Source: Zooshikella ganghwensis DSM 15267 (GTDB lineage: Bacteria > Pseudomonadota > Gammaproteobacteria > Pseudomonadales > Zooshikellaceae). From it: 64,000 nucleotides of DNA. Within the stretch, counting starts at the first letter, position 1. Each line of letters opens with the position of its first letter. The notes under the pieces were generated by a model, which did not search any database, had not been told where the DNA came from, and worked only from the letters and a program-made list of their open reading frames with translations. The stretch covers positions 1 through 64,000 of the forward strand of contig NZ_AUAF01000013.1 in the NCBI RefSeq assembly GCF_000428585.1, given 5' to 3'. Position numbers and translations under genes: made by a program. This document shows, piece by piece, positions 38,318-52,915 of this stretch.

Positions 38318-38929
38318 ATGATAATAGAGTTTGGTTATGATTACCTTGCTAAGCAAGGTGCAGTTGAGTGCAGGGTTGCAGGTGTCGATGAGGTGGGCCG
38401 AGGTCCACTATGTGGTGCTGTGGTGGCTGCGGCAGTAATATTAAATCCTAAAAAACCAATTTTAGGTTTGAATGATTCGAAAAAACTGAGCGAGCAAAAA
38501 CGAGAGCTTCTTGCAGAGCAAATAAAAGCTGAAGCGGTTAGCTGGTGTTTAGGTAGAGCTGAAGTTGAAGAAATAGACGCTATAAATATTTTACAGGCTT
38601 CAATGCTGGCTATGCAGCGTGCTGTTAATGGTTTGACTATTGCACCTGAATACGTTTTGGTCGATGGTAATCGCTGTCCACAACTGTCGTACCCAAGTCA
38701 GGCTGTAGTAAAAGGCGATAGCCGTATAATAGAAATTGCCGCAGCCTCAGTACTGGCAAAAGTTGCAAGAGATCAGGAAATGCTCATATTGGATGAACAG
38801 TATCCAGGTTATGGCCTTGCTCAACACAAAGGCTATCCCACGAAACTCCATTTAGAAGCATTGCAATCACTTGGTCCGTCAGCAATTCATAGGCGTTCTT
38901 TTGGACCTGTTAAACGCTTATTAAGTTAA
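38318..38929 (+). CDS. rnhB: Ribonuclease HII
   Basis: Removes RNA and single ribonucleotides from RNA-DNA hybrids. 203 residues. [12 protein letters not shown] gives Asp24-Glu25; a third acidic ligand lies in LVDGNRCP near 115. It is the last gene of the lpx block; a small hairpin follows at 38970-38985. Confidence 0.95.
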   Translation: MIIEFGYDYLAKQGAVECRVAGVDEVGRGPLCGAVVAAAVILNPKKPILGLNDSKKLSEQKRELLAEQIKAEAVSWCLGRAEVEEIDAINILQASMLAMQRAVNGLTIAPEYVLVDGNRCPQLSYPSQAVVKGDSRIIEIAAASVLAKVARDQEMLILDEQYPGYGLAQHKGYPTKLHLEALQSLGPSAIHRRSFGPVKRLLS

Positions 38930-38969
38930 GATTTCGCTTTTAGTTTGCTTCCGCTGTCAAAATAACAGG

Positions 38970-38985
38970 CTGTTAGTGATAACAG
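38970..38985. terminator. Small hairpin between convergent rnhB and solute-binding gene
   Basis: CTGTTA/TAACAG with loop GTGA, followed on the plus strand by TAAATTTTTA. The stem is short, so termination would be weak. Confidence 0.35.
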
Positions 38986-38992
38986 TAAATTT

Positions 38993-39871
38993 TTATGGTG
39001 GAGGCGCTTTCAGTGTAGCTTGTCGTTGCCAGAGGCCCAGGTATTTATTAAGAAGGTTTTCTTGGGCCCCGGATTGATGGAATTGGATAATTGTTTTTCT
39101 GATAAAGGATTTAAGTTCTGGAGTGTTACAAGGAGAGCGTTTGGCAATGGTAAAATAGAGACCTTCTGCGTTAACCGGTTTTTGTAGGTACTCAATTTTA
39201 TGCTCAATTGCCATCTCTCTTGCATACGCTAAGCCTGGATACAACTCATAAAGCACATAGTCGGTTCGCTCCGCTAGCAACAAATTAAATGCCAGCTTTA
39301 CAGAGCGAACACCATAAATTTGTAAATGCTCTGCAGCAAAACGATCAAACTTTTCACCAAAGCTGTTATTGATAAGAGTAGCGCCATGTTTGCTTTTGAG
39401 ATGCTCCCATGTTGTAAAAGGAAAACGTTTGCCGTGTAGTACAAAAAGCACGCTGGGTACTTCAAGTATGGGCGGTTCAACATAATCCATATACTGAAGT
39501 CTTTCTGCGGTTTTAAATGCACCTGCCAGTAAATCGATATCACCACTTTTGGCGAGTGCCTGGGCGCGTGACCAAGGACCTACATAGCGAGCTTTTAAAT
39601 TAATTTGTTTGCTTTTGAGAGCCTCAGATAACACTTCAACCGAAAGGCCAAGAAGTGCTTTGGGATTTTCTCGATCTCGCCATAGCAGGGGGGGATACTC
39701 CGAGTTGCCACTTGCCGTAAGCGTTTTACATTCTGCCGCAGAAGCCGTCGATGACAAATCTAAGGCGACGAAAAACAGAAGAAAAAGCGCTAGCAGCGAT
39801 TTCTGGCTTCTCTTGATAGGATGAGCTGGCATGCCAATGACAAGCGCATCTTTCATGAAAGCGGGATCCAT
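38993..39871 (-). CDS. Periplasmic solute-binding protein, family 3
   Basis: 292 residues if started at the ATG at 39871. Starts at residues 6 or 14 are equally possible because no ribosome site stands out. A signal peptide (LLALFLLFFVAL then STASAAE) is followed by an SBP_bac_3 fold: LTASGNSEYPPLLW, LGLSVEVLSEAL, G-WSRAQALAKSGDIDLLAGAFKTAER, a KHGATLINNSFGE stretch and ERTDYVLYELYPG. It lies alone on the minus strand between rnhB and dnaE, which are neighbours in Pseudomonas, so it looks like an insertion. It is only distantly similar to the other solute-binding protein at 15.3 kb. Ligand and partner unknown. Confidence 0.75.
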   Translation of the reverse strand: MDPAFMKDALVIGMPAHPIKRSQKSLLALFLLFFVALDLSSTASAAECKTLTASGNSEYPPLLWRDRENPKALLGLSVEVLSEALKSKQINLKARYVGPWSRAQALAKSGDIDLLAGAFKTAERLQYMDYVEPPILEVPSVLFVLHGKRFPFTTWEHLKSKHGATLINNSFGEKFDRFAAEHLQIYGVRSVKLAFNLLLAERTDYVLYELYPGLAYAREMAIEHKIEYLQKPVNAEGLYFTIAKRSPCNTPELKSFIRKTIIQFHQSGAQENLLNKYLGLWQRQATLKAPPP

Positions 39872-40094
39872 TATGTGAATTATTTTATAAGTTATAAGTA
39901 TTAATCATTCACAGAAGTGATAATCTAAACACACTTCGTAAAAAGATTCGAGGTTTGATTTTCTTTACTCTGAGGAAACAGTTTAGGCCATGACAACTGA
40001 CCGGGTAGGCTTTACAATGCTATCCCCTGAAACCGCGGTCATATCTAATAATATTTCCCCAATTGAATCAACAGTTTAACAGCTTGAATCGCTC

Positions 40095-43000
40095 ATGTCT
40101 CATCAGTCGCCACGATTTATACATTTACATGTTCATACAGAGTACTCTTTGGTTGATGGCCTTATAAGAGTTAAAGAGCTGGTAAAGGCCGCTCAGCAGA
40201 ACCAAATGCCAGCGGTCGCAATGACTGACCAGCTTAATTTATATGCGCTGGTCAAGTTTTACAAAGCCGCTATGGCTGCAGGTATTAAACCCATATGTGG
40301 TGCTGATATTTGTCTTACACCTTTGGACGGCAGTTCAACCCCTTCACGTGTTGTGTTGTTAATTATAAATGACATAGGTTATCGAAATCTGACGGAACTC
40401 ATTTCGATGGGTTATCAACAGGGGCAAACGCATGGAAAACCTGTTGTACAACGTGAGTGGCTTGAGCAAAAGGCTGAAGGTTTAATTGCTCTGTTTAGTA
40501 AGAATAGTGATGTTGGTCAGCAGTGGCTAGCAGGACATGAACAGGAAGCTTTCGACACACTTCATTACTGGAAGCAGTACTTCCCCAGTCGTCTATATTT
40601 AGCTATTCAACGAACAGGCTTACCCAATGATGAAGATTATGTTCATGCAGCAGTAGCCCTAGCAGAGAGAACGGGATGTCCTTTGGTTGCGACAAATGAT
40701 GTGCGTTTTTTAGCCAAAGATGACTTTGAAGCCCATGAAACCCGTGTTTGTATCGGTGAAGGGCGTATTCTTGATGACCCTCGTCGGCCAAGAATTTACA
40801 GTGATCAGCAGAATTTCCGTACGCAAGAAGAGATGGTTGAGCTGTTTGCTGACTTACCCGAAGCCTTGGCGAACTCTGTCGAGATTGCCAAGCGCTGTAC
40901 ACTGAATGTTCGACTGGGTAAATATTTTTTGCCTGAATATCCCATCCCTCATGGGATGACAATGGATGACTTTTTTCGCAAGCAAAGCCTCGAAGGACTT
41001 GAACAGCGCCTTGAACTAATACTTGATCCAGAGTCTGAAGACTATCAAGCAAAGCGTAAGGCATATTTGGACCGCTTGGAGTTTGAGCTAGATATTATTA
41101 TCTCAATGGGGTTTCCAGGTTATTTTCTTATAGTGATGGACTTCATCCAGTGGGCGAAGAATAACGGCATACCTGTTGGGCCTGGACGGGGATCAGGGGC
41201 TGGCTCGTTAGTTGCCTATGCCTTGAAAATTACCGATCTTGATCCCTTGGCCTATGACTTACTCTTTGAGCGGTTTCTTAATCCCGAGCGGGTGTCAATG
41301 CCTGACTTTGATGTTGACTTTTGCATGGATGGTCGGGATCAGGTGATTGACTATGTTGCTGATCAGTATGGGCGTGATGCGGTATCACAAATCATCACCT
41401 TTGGTACGATGGCTGCTAAGGCGGTAGTCCGTGATGTGGCTCGGGTTCAGGGCAAGTCTTATAGCCTTGCCGATAAGCTCTCTAAAATGATTCCCTTTGA
41501 AGTAGGCATGACTCTCCAAAAGGCATTTGATCAGGAAGAGCCACTGAGGGAGTTTTTAGAGAATGATGAACAAGCCCAAGAAATTTGGGAAATGGCGCTA
41601 AAACTAGAAGGTATTACCCGTAATGTCGGTAAACATGCGGGGGGGGTTGTTATCGCACCCACCAAGTTGACTGACTTTGCGCCACTCTATTGTGATGAAC
41701 AAGGCCATGGCTTAGTTACCCAGTTTGATAAAGATGATGTTGAGCAGGCCGGGCTTGTTAAGTTCGACTTTTTGGGGTTAAGAACCCTGACTATTATTAA
41801 CTGGGCAGTAAATGCTATTAATGCTGAACGGGCTAAACAGGGAGAGCCTGTATTAGACATCATGCACATTGACTTAGCGGATAAGGATTCGTTCCAACTG
41901 TTACAACGAGCAGAAACAACAGCCGTGTTCCAGCTCGAGTCCAGGGGGATGAAAGAGTTAATCAAGCGTCTGCTACCAAGTTGTTTTGAAGATATTATCG
42001 CGTTAGTTGCCTTGTTCCGGCCTGGTCCTCTTCAGTCAGGAATGGTAGATGACTTCATTAACCGGAAACATGGGCGTGCAGTTGTGGAATATCCACATCA
42101 AGATTTAGAGCCTGTTTTATCAAATACCTATGGTGTTATTTTGTACCAAGAGCAGGTTATGCAAATTGCTCAGGTATTGGCGAACTACACTTTGGGGCAA
42201 GCGGATATGCTCCGGCGGGCGATGGGTAAGAAAAAGCCTGAAGAAATGGCTAAGCAGCGGGAGATATTTAGTCAGGGGGCAGCCGAAAATAAAATTCCAG
42301 AAGAGCAAGCAACCCATATTTTTGACTTGATGGAAAAGTTTGCTGGATATGGATTTAACAAGTCTCACTCGGCAGCTTATGCGCTTGTGTCATTTCAGAC
42401 AGCCTGGTTAAAAACTCATTATCCTGCACAATTTATGGCTGCAGTATTATCGGCGGATATGCACAATACGGATAAGATTGTAACCCTGATAGAAGAGTGC
42501 CGTACCATGAAGCTGGCTATTGTGCCGCCAGATGTCAATGTTAGTAGCTATCAATTTGCAGTCAATAAACACGGCGAGATTGTTTATGGCTTAGGTGCAA
42601 TCAAAGGGGTAGGGGAAGGTCCTATTGAAGCTATTGTCAGTGCGCGAGGCCAGACTGGTTTTAAAGACCTATTTGATTTTTGCCAGCAGGTTGATGGAAA
42701 GAAAATTAATAAGCGAGTGCTTGAGGCGCTGATTCGTTCTGGTGCGCTTGATAAGCTGGGTCATGACCCAGCGGCTAAAGGGCCTGGGCTTGGTAAGGTT
42801 CGAGCGGTCTTAGCGGCTAGTACTGAAGAGGCGGTTAAAACGGCAGAGCAGCTGGTTAAAGGTGCTGATAGTGGGTTAGGTGATCTATTTGAAGACCTTT
42901 TAGTCGATGAAACCGCTAATGTTTATGAAAAGTATCTATCAGTTGCAGAGTGGTCTGATCATGAGCGTCTAAAAGGTGAGAAGGACACGCTGGGTTTATA

Positions 43001-43589
43001 TCTAACGGGGCATCCGATTGATAGTTATGAGTCTGAATTACAACACTTTATTCGTCAGCGTATTACTGAGTTGAAGCCTGGCAGGGAAACCCAAACGCTT
43101 GCCGGGCTGATTGTTGCGTTACGGGTGATGAAAAATAAACGGGGTGACCGTATGGCATTTATCACCTTGGATGATCGTACTGCACGTATAGAGGTTTCAA
43201 TATTTGCTGATCAGTTTCAGCAGTTTCAACATTTAATCAATAAAGACACCTTAGTGGTCGTTGAGGGGGAAGTGAGTCACGATGACTTTTCCAATAGCCT
43301 TAAAGTAAGGGCAAAGCGTTTAGTAAGCTTACTCGAGGCTAGACAACACTATGCAAGACAGTTAGTGCTTAGGCTTTATGCTCAACGCATTAACACTGAG
43401 CAAATTACCCAGTTAGCGCATCTTCTCACGCACCATCAAGGGCCTGTTCCTGTTGCTGTGGAATACTATCGGCCTGATGCCAAGGCGCAATTGCTTTTAG
43501 CCGAAGAGTGGCAAATAACGCCAAGTGATGAGCTTATGCAGCTGCTAAAAAATACATTTGGTAAAGAAAATGTGGCCATAGCCTACTAG
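40095..43589 (+). CDS. dnaE: DNA polymerase III alpha subunit
   Basis: The replicative polymerase catalytic subunit. 1164 residues, as in other gammaproteobacteria. PHP domain at the N-terminus (HVHTEYSLVDGL), GPGRGSGAGSLVAYAL near 360-375, and the catalytic aspartates Asp404 and Asp406 in PDFDVDF. GYGFNKSHSAAYA precedes the beta-clamp and OB-fold part. The OB-fold (GLIVALRVMKNKRGDRMAF) is near 1000-1020. Starts 223 bases from the divergent solute-binding gene. Confidence 0.98.
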   Translation: MSHQSPRFIHLHVHTEYSLVDGLIRVKELVKAAQQNQMPAVAMTDQLNLYALVKFYKAAMAAGIKPICGADICLTPLDGSSTPSRVVLLIINDIGYRNLTELISMGYQQGQTHGKPVVQREWLEQKAEGLIALFSKNSDVGQQWLAGHEQEAFDTLHYWKQYFPSRLYLAIQRTGLPNDEDYVHAAVALAERTGCPLVATNDVRFLAKDDFEAHETRVCIGEGRILDDPRRPRIYSDQQNFRTQEEMVELFADLPEALANSVEIAKRCTLNVRLGKYFLPEYPIPHGMTMDDFFRKQSLEGLEQRLELILDPESEDYQAKRKAYLDRLEFELDIIISMGFPGYFLIVMDFIQWAKNNGIPVGPGRGSGAGSLVAYALKITDLDPLAYDLLFERFLNPERVSMPDFDVDFCMDGRDQVIDYVADQYGRDAVSQIITFGTMAAKAVVRDVARVQGKSYSLADKLSKMIPFEVGMTLQKAFDQEEPLREFLENDEQAQEIWEMALKLEGITRNVGKHAGGVVIAPTKLTDFAPLYCDEQGHGLVTQFDKDDVEQAGLVKFDFLGLRTLTIINWAVNAINAERAKQGEPVLDIMHIDLADKDSFQLLQRAETTAVFQLESRGMKELIKRLLPSCFEDIIALVALFRPGPLQSGMVDDFINRKHGRAVVEYPHQDLEPVLSNTYGVILYQEQVMQIAQVLANYTLGQADMLRRAMGKKKPEEMAKQREIFSQGAAENKIPEEQATHIFDLMEKFAGYGFNKSHSAAYALVSFQTAWLKTHYPAQFMAAVLSADMHNTDKIVTLIEECRTMKLAIVPPDVNVSSYQFAVNKHGEIVYGLGAIKGVGEGPIEAIVSARGQTGFKDLFDFCQQVDGKKINKRVLEALIRSGALDKLGHDPAAKGPGLGKVRAVLAASTEEAVKTAEQLVKGADSGLGDLFEDLLVDETANVYEKYLSVAEWSDHERLKGEKDTLGLYLTGHPIDSYESELQHFIRQRITELKPGRETQTLAGLIVALRVMKNKRGDRMAFITLDDRTARIEVSIFADQFQQFQHLINKDTLVVVEGEVSHDDFSNSLKVRAKRLVSLLEARQHYARQLVLRLYAQRINTEQITQLAHLLTHHQGPVPVAVEYYRPDAKAQLLLAEEWQITPSDELMQLLKNTFGKENVAIAY

Positions 43590-43751
43590 CTGTTTGTTAT
43601 ACAAGACGGTAATATTGGCGGCTTTATTTTTTATTTTTCTCATGACGAATTTTTACAAGTGAGCAGTAGTCTTTAACAATACTCAACGAGCGTTGGATTA
43701 CTGCTGGCTATAGTCACCACGTAGGCCAGACGTTGGGGTACGACATTTGAT

Positions 43752-44735
43752 ATGAATCCAAATTACTTAGATTTCGAGCAGAAAATTGCTGAGTTTGAAG
43801 AAAAAATTGAAGAGCTGCGCCAGATTCGACTGGGACCAGATGAAGGCACGGATAATGACTTTAATGTAAGTGTTCAAATTGAGCAGATGCTTCAAAAAAG
43901 TAAGGAAGAAACGAAAAAAATCTTTAATAACCTGTCGTCTTGGCAAGTTGCTCAACTAGCAAGACACCCATTGCGCCCTTATACCCTAGATTATGTTCAG
44001 CATATTTTTTCTGATTTTGACGAGTTACATGGTGACCGTAAATATGCGGATGATGCGGCTATTGTGGGGGGGATTGCTCGCCTGGATGACAAACCGGTAA
44101 TGGTGATTGGTCACCAAAAAGGCCGGGATGTTAAAGAGAAAGTCAGGCGTAATTTTGGTATGCCCAAGCCAGAGGGCTATCGAAAAGCATGCCGACTAAT
44201 GGAATTGGCTGAGCGCTTTAAAATGCCAATTGTGACGTTTATTGATACTCCTGGTGCATACCCAGGAATTGGTGCAGAAGAGCGTGGACAAAGCGAAGCA
44301 ATTGCCTATAACTTAGCTGTTATGTCTCGCTTAAAAACACCAATCATTTCAACCGTTATTGGTGAGGGTGGTTCAGGTGGTGCGCTGGCAATCGGTGTTT
44401 GTGATCATTTGATGATGCTGCAGTACTCTACTTATTCAGTTATTTCTCCAGAGGGGTGCGCATCCATTCTGTGGAAGAAAGCTGAGCGTGCAGAAGACGC
44501 AGCAGAAGCTATGGGTATTACTGCTGATCGGCTATTAGATTTAGGACTTGTCGATCGTCTTATTCCTGAGCCTTTGGGTGGTGCTCACCGTAATGTCACT
44601 CAAATGACATCTAGTATCAAAGAGGTCCTGCTTAAAGAGTTAGATGTCCTGCAAAGAATGGATACCGATACTTTACTGGAGCATCGTTATAAAAGATTAA
44701 TGAGCTATGGTAACGTGTCTGACCAAAGCCACTAG
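43752..44735 (+). CDS. accA: Acetyl-CoA carboxylase carboxyltransferase alpha subunit
   Basis: With AccD transfers the carboxyl group from biotin to acetyl-CoA. 327 residues. [19 protein letters not shown]-like start, [19 protein letters not shown], and the oxyanion-type glycine stretch [14 protein letters not shown] near 210-223. The order dnaE-accA-tilS is conserved. Confidence 0.97.
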   Translation: MNPNYLDFEQKIAEFEEKIEELRQIRLGPDEGTDNDFNVSVQIEQMLQKSKEETKKIFNNLSSWQVAQLARHPLRPYTLDYVQHIFSDFDELHGDRKYADDAAIVGGIARLDDKPVMVIGHQKGRDVKEKVRRNFGMPKPEGYRKACRLMELAERFKMPIVTFIDTPGAYPGIGAEERGQSEAIAYNLAVMSRLKTPIISTVIGEGGSGGALAIGVCDHLMMLQYSTYSVISPEGCASILWKKAERAEDAAEAMGITADRLLDLGLVDRLIPEPLGGAHRNVTQMTSSIKEVLLKELDVLQRMDTDTLLEHRYKRLMSYGNVSDQSH

Positions 44736-44777
44736 GCTAGCTTCTTAGCTAACAGACTCGCCACCACTCGATTGCTC

Positions 44778-44809
44778 AAGCCATCTCTATCAGTAAACGG
44801 AGATGGCTT
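44778..44809 (+). terminator. Hairpin behind accA
   Basis: AAGCCATCTC/GAGATGGCTT, a perfect 10-bp stem with a 12-base loop, 42 bases after the accA stop. No T-run follows, so it may be an mRNA 3'-end or a weak terminator. Confidence 0.45.
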
Positions 44810-44849
44810 CCTACCCATTTCCCCCACTGTTAGACCTAATGAATAAACA

Positions 44850-46229
44850 ATGGCTAAAGCGTTTACTCTCACAGCAGACTGGCTTCTTTCTCAACTAGAC
44901 AAAATAGGTGCATCTTCTTTTTGTGTGGGTTTAAGTGGTGGCCTTGATTCTGTGGTGCTACTGCATATGTGTAAATGTCTCTTTTTAAGGGGGCAGTTAA
45001 AAAGCTTGCGAGCTGTTCATATTAATCATGGGCTTAGTGAGAATGCAGAGCAGTGGGCTGCTCACTGTCAATCACTGGGGGAACAATGGAATATACCGGT
45101 TTCAGTATTTAGCCTTCAGGTGAAAAGTAGTGGACAAGGGCTAGAAGATGCTGCAAGAGCAGCACGTTATGAGATTTTTGGGAATGAGTTACAAGATAAT
45201 GAATGTTTACTCTTAGCACATCATGCGCAAGATCAAGCAGAGACATTGCTATATCGGCTGTTTCGTGGAGCGGGGGTTGAAGGACTTGCGGCTATGCCTG
45301 TCTCACGGAGTGTGGGTTTAGGGACATTATTTCGTCCACTGCTACAGGTTAGTCGTCAGGCCATTGAGCAATATGCCGTTCAGCATGAGCTGGTTTGGGT
45401 AGATGATGAGTCCAATGATTTAGTGGATTTTGACCGGAATTACTTGCGTCATAACGTTTTGCCAGTGGTATTACAGCGTTGGCCTAAGGCTATTTCATCT
45501 TTAACAAAGACAGTTAAACACTGTACCGCTGCCGCAGAAATTTTACATGATGTGGCTATACAAGATATGCAGCAGATTGTACAAGAGCCGCCCTTTCTAA
45601 CTGGGATGAATGGGTTTCCCATTTTTATACCCGATTTTCTCCAGCTCTCTGAGGCTCGCCAGCGTAATGTTCTTCGCCACTGGTTACAAGAGCTAAACTG
45701 GCCAAAGCCCTCAACCGAGCATTTAGCACAAATCACTCAACAACTCAGTGCTCGATCGGATGCTTCACCACAAGTTTGCTGGGCTAATGTTAAGGTCAGG
45801 CGATACAAACAGTGGCTCTTTGCGCTGCCATCACAGCTAAGTCATATTCCAGTTGTTGCGCAAGTATTAAATATTACTACAAGTGATCAGTACAACTTAT
45901 CAGGCAATGGCTTATTAATGTTGTCATCGATCAATAACAATGAGCCTAGAATTCAGGTAGGCTCTGCTTCTCAGTCGTTGCATATTATTTACCGTGAGCA
46001 ATGGTCAGCAGAAAAAAAGTTTGCAGTTGCCAATAGAAGTGGTAAAAAAACATTAAAAAGATGGTTGCAAGAATTTAATGTTGTGCCATGGTTACGAGAT
46101 CGAGTGCCTCTTATTGTAAATGAAGATGGCCACTTGGTCGCTGCTGCGGGGCTTTGGGTGGTGGCTGAGTTTGCGGCTCAGAAAGATGAGCAGGGTTGGA
46201 AGATTGAGTGGCAGCCGTGTCTAAGATGA
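44850..46229 (+). CDS. tilS: tRNA(Ile)-lysidine synthase
   Basis: Modifies the CAU anticodon of a minor tRNA-Ile to lysidine. 459 residues. PP-loop SGGLDS at 29-34; HINHGLSENAEQWA, LLAHHAQDQAETLLYRLFRGAG and a C-terminal tRNA-binding domain ending near LVAAAGLWV are present. Confidence 0.95.
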   Translation: MAKAFTLTADWLLSQLDKIGASSFCVGLSGGLDSVVLLHMCKCLFLRGQLKSLRAVHINHGLSENAEQWAAHCQSLGEQWNIPVSVFSLQVKSSGQGLEDAARAARYEIFGNELQDNECLLLAHHAQDQAETLLYRLFRGAGVEGLAAMPVSRSVGLGTLFRPLLQVSRQAIEQYAVQHELVWVDDESNDLVDFDRNYLRHNVLPVVLQRWPKAISSLTKTVKHCTAAAEILHDVAIQDMQQIVQEPPFLTGMNGFPIFIPDFLQLSEARQRNVLRHWLQELNWPKPSTEHLAQITQQLSARSDASPQVCWANVKVRRYKQWLFALPSQLSHIPVVAQVLNITTSDQYNLSGNGLLMLSSINNNEPRIQVGSASQSLHIIYREQWSAEKKFAVANRSGKKTLKRWLQEFNVVPWLRDRVPLIVNEDGHLVAAAGLWVVAEFAAQKDEQGWKIEWQPCLR

Positions 46230-46338
46230 TCGGTTTGTACGTAAGTTAAGTGAGAGTAGATTGAGCTTATCAGTAGTTTCTGGTAGCCTGTAATCCCATC
46301 TTGACGTGACCAGTCTCCCTTCCACTCCTTGGTCATAA

Positions 46339-48867
<2,529 letters not shown>

Positions 48868-48903
48868 GTTTTTTCACCTGTAAATTTAATCGTTGGAGTT
48901 TAA

Positions 48904-50199
<1,296 letters not shown>

Positions 50200-50221
50200 G
50201 CAATTGACTCAACATGCGTTA

Positions 50222-50259
50222 TATAAAAAAAGGGAAACAACTGTTTCCCTTTTTTTATA
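50222..50259. terminator. Strong terminator behind eno
   Basis: A perfect 17-bp stem (TATAAAAAAAGGGAAAC and its complement) with loop AACT. The right arm carries seven T, and the left arm gives a T-run on the other strand as well. Confidence 0.88.
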
Positions 50260-50386
50260 AAGTGGATATTTTGACCTTTCTCTGATTATTGGATTTATTG
50301 TAAAAATCTGCGTCTGCGATAACCTTATCAGGAAAAAATCAGGTAAACTGTCTTGCTTCGTTGAGCAAAAGATCAACTAATGAAAC

Positions 50387-50659
50387 ATGAAGCGGCTTAA
50401 CTATGTTTTAATTGTGTTGTTTGTAATACTGCAATACCAGCTATGGTTGGGTGATAGCAGTGTTAGCCGATGGTGGCAAACTAAACAGCACATTAGTCAA
50501 CAGCGTCTAGAAAACCAGCGCCTTAAACACCGTAACCGCATTTTGGAAGCGGAAGTGGTTGAGCTGCAAAATGGCTTGGAGACCATTGAAGAGCATGCCC
50601 GCTTTGAGCTGGGTATGATTAAACGCGGCGAAGTTTTTTACCAAATTCCCAGCCCATAA
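50387..50659 (+). CDS. ftsB: Cell division protein FtsB
   Basis: A small bitopic divisome protein that forms the FtsQLB complex. 90 residues. One membrane helix at about 4-21, then a coiled coil (ISQQRLENQRLKHRNRILEAE, heptad pattern, about 35-62) and a C-terminal periplasmic part. Next to ispD as in E. coli and Pseudomonas. Confidence 0.94.
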   Translation: MKRLNYVLIVLFVILQYQLWLGDSSVSRWWQTKQHISQQRLENQRLKHRNRILEAEVVELQNGLETIEEHARFELGMIKRGEVFYQIPSP

Positions 50660-50682
50660 ACTCCTTTCACGTTTTAAAATCT

Positions 50683-51399
50683 ATGCAAAACAGCATTCAA
50701 TATTGGGTTATTGTGCCAGCTGCAGGGGTTGGTAAGCGAATGGGGCAGCAATGTCCAAAGCAATATCTGCAGCTTGGACAATACACCATTCTGGAACATA
50801 CATTACGTCGACTACTGAAATTTCCGCTGTTTACCAAGATTATTGTTGCTTTGGCAGACGATGATCCCTATGCAGAACAGCTTTCTATTTTTGATGAGCC
50901 AAACATTATCAAAGTTGTTGGTGGAAAAGAGCGGGCAGACTCAGTCTTAGCAGGCTTAAACAAGCTGCAGACGCAGGCTAGTGAAAATGACTGGGTATTG
51001 GTACATGATGTGGTTCGGCCTTGCATTCGTCATAGCGACTTACAACAACTTATTACAACGCTAAGTGATCACCCTGTAGGTGGTATATTGGGTGTACCTG
51101 TGGTTGATACCATCAAACGTACCAGTGAACAGGGTGTTATTAAGCAAACGGTAGATCGCCATTTGTTATGGCGAGCATTTACACCACAAATGTTTCGTTT
51201 TCAGTTACTGTTCGATAGTTTGCAACAGGCATTAGCAAGTGACGCAAAAGACATAACGGATGAGGCTTCTGCCATTGAACATGCAGGCTTTCAACTGTTA
51301 ATGGTGGAAGGTGCTGAAGATAATATTAAGATTACACGGCCTGCTGATTTGGCACTAGCCGCATTTTACTTACAGCAACAGGGGATACCATGCGAATAG
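50683..51399 (+). CDS. ispD: 2-C-methyl-D-erythritol 4-phosphate cytidylyltransferase
   Basis: Third step of the MEP pathway. 238 residues. [19 protein letters not shown] near 10-28, VHDVVRPC near 107-114 and [11 protein letters not shown] near 197-207. Overlaps ispF by ten bases. Confidence 0.96.
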   Translation: MQNSIQYWVIVPAAGVGKRMGQQCPKQYLQLGQYTILEHTLRRLLKFPLFTKIIVALADDDPYAEQLSIFDEPNIIKVVGGKERADSVLAGLNKLQTQASENDWVLVHDVVRPCIRHSDLQQLITTLSDHPVGGILGVPVVDTIKRTSEQGVIKQTVDRHLLWRAFTPQMFRFQLLFDSLQQALASDAKDITDEASAIEHAGFQLLMVEGAEDNIKITRPADLALAAFYLQQQGIPCE

Positions 51400-51863
51400 G
51401 TCATGGCTATGATGTGCACCGATTTGGCGATGGTGATGCTATTGTATTGGGGGGAGTAACGATTCCTTACCACCAGGGATTAATGGCTCATTCGGATGGT
51501 GATGTGCTTCTCCATGCGCTATGCGATGCCTTATTAGGTGCTGCAGGATTAGGCGATATTGGTCGTCACTTTCCGGATACTGACCCGGCATTTGCTAATG
51601 CAAATAGTCGCCATTTGTTGGCTAATGTGATGTCACAGTTAAAGGCAAAGGGTTGGGAAGTGGGTAACGCAGACCTGACAATTATTGCACAAGCTCCAAA
51701 AATGGCGGCTTATATTTCTCAAATGCAAAACAATATTGCTGCTGATGTAGGAGTATTGCCTGGGTGCATCAATGTCAAGGCTACAACAACAGAAAAATTG
51801 GGCTTTACTGGGCGTAAAGAAGGTATTGCGGCACATGCCGTTGTATTGTTGAAATCGATATGA
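51390..51863 (+). CDS. ispF: 2-C-methyl-D-erythritol 2,4-cyclodiphosphate synthase
   Basis: Cyclises CDP-ME2P in the MEP pathway. 157 residues. [12 protein letters not shown] gives zinc ligands Asp8 and His10; His42 lies in [20 protein letters not shown]. Coupled by overlap to ispD upstream and truD downstream (ATGA). Confidence 0.97.
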   Translation: MRIGHGYDVHRFGDGDAIVLGGVTIPYHQGLMAHSDGDVLLHALCDALLGAAGLGDIGRHFPDTDPAFANANSRHLLANVMSQLKAKGWEVGNADLTIIAQAPKMAAYISQMQNNIAADVGVLPGCINVKATTTEKLGFTGRKEGIAAHAVVLLKSI

Positions 51864-52915
51864 CAGATAAACAAATAACCCTTGAGTCTTTACCATTTGC
51901 CTATGGTGGACCTTTTTGTACAGTTCGTTTTAAAGCCTCTCCTGAAGACTTTATTGTTAATGAAGTGCTAGGGTTTGAACCCTCAGGTCAAGGAGAACAC
52001 TTTTGTTTGCTCGTGAAAAAGACGGGACAAAACACAGTATGGGTTGCAGACCAGCTCGCTCGATTTTTAGGTATTAATAAACGACAGGTCAGCTATTGTG
52101 GCCTTAAAGATCGACATGCGGTTACCCGTCAGTGGTTTTCTTTACCTTTTCCAATCAAAAAAGAGGTGGACTGGGGTTTATTTAAGGTGCCTGGCGTTGA
52201 GATTGAAAGGGCTGTACGGCATCACCGTAAGCTGAAGCGAGGGACTCATGAGGGTAATGAATTTCATATTCGCTTATATGGTGAATTTCCTGAAAAGCAA
52301 AGTCTTGAGCAAAGGCTAGATATAATCAAGAAGCAAGGCGTCCCCAATTATTTTGGTGAGCAACGTTTTGGTATTGCTGGTGATAATATTCGAGCAGCTG
52401 AAGAAAGCTTTATCAAACAAACGTTATCACGTATGTCACCTAACAAGCGGAGCATATTGCTTTCAACTGCAAGATCAGTACTGTTTAATAAGGTATTGGC
52501 TAGTCGAGTTGCAGACCATAGCTGGAATCAATACTTATCAGGTGATGTACTACAGTTTAATGACGGTAACACCATAATTAAAGCGGATGCAATTGATGAT
52601 GCTATTCTTAAGTGCTTTGCAGCAGGTGAGCTATTTGCTACAGGTCCACTGTGGGGAGAGGGGGAGCTACTAACAGCCCATGAAGTAGCCACAATGGAAA
52701 AGACTATAGCACAGTCAGTATCTTTGTTTGCGGATGGCTTGGTTCATGCTGGATTGAAGCAACAACGTCGGAGTCTTGTTCTGCTGCCTAAGCAGTTGAG
52801 CTGGTCATGGCCTAGTGAAGACTGTTTAGAACTGAACTTTTTCTTGGCCAAAGGGTTGTTTGCAACCACAGTCATTCGTGAGTTAGTGGAGTGGGGGGAT
52901 TATCAGATAACATGA
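51860..52915 (+). CDS. truD: tRNA pseudouridine(13) synthase
   Basis: Makes pseudouridine 13 in tRNA-Glu. 351 residues. Catalytic Asp84 in [31 protein letters not shown] and [12 protein letters not shown] are family signatures. Four-base overlaps with ispF and surE. Confidence 0.96.
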   Translation: MTDKQITLESLPFAYGGPFCTVRFKASPEDFIVNEVLGFEPSGQGEHFCLLVKKTGQNTVWVADQLARFLGINKRQVSYCGLKDRHAVTRQWFSLPFPIKKEVDWGLFKVPGVEIERAVRHHRKLKRGTHEGNEFHIRLYGEFPEKQSLEQRLDIIKKQGVPNYFGEQRFGIAGDNIRAAEESFIKQTLSRMSPNKRSILLSTARSVLFNKVLASRVADHSWNQYLSGDVLQFNDGNTIIKADAIDDAILKCFAAGELFATGPLWGEGELLTAHEVATMEKTIAQSVSLFADGLVHAGLKQQRRSLVLLPKQLSWSWPSEDCLELNFFLAKGLFATTVIRELVEWGDYQIT

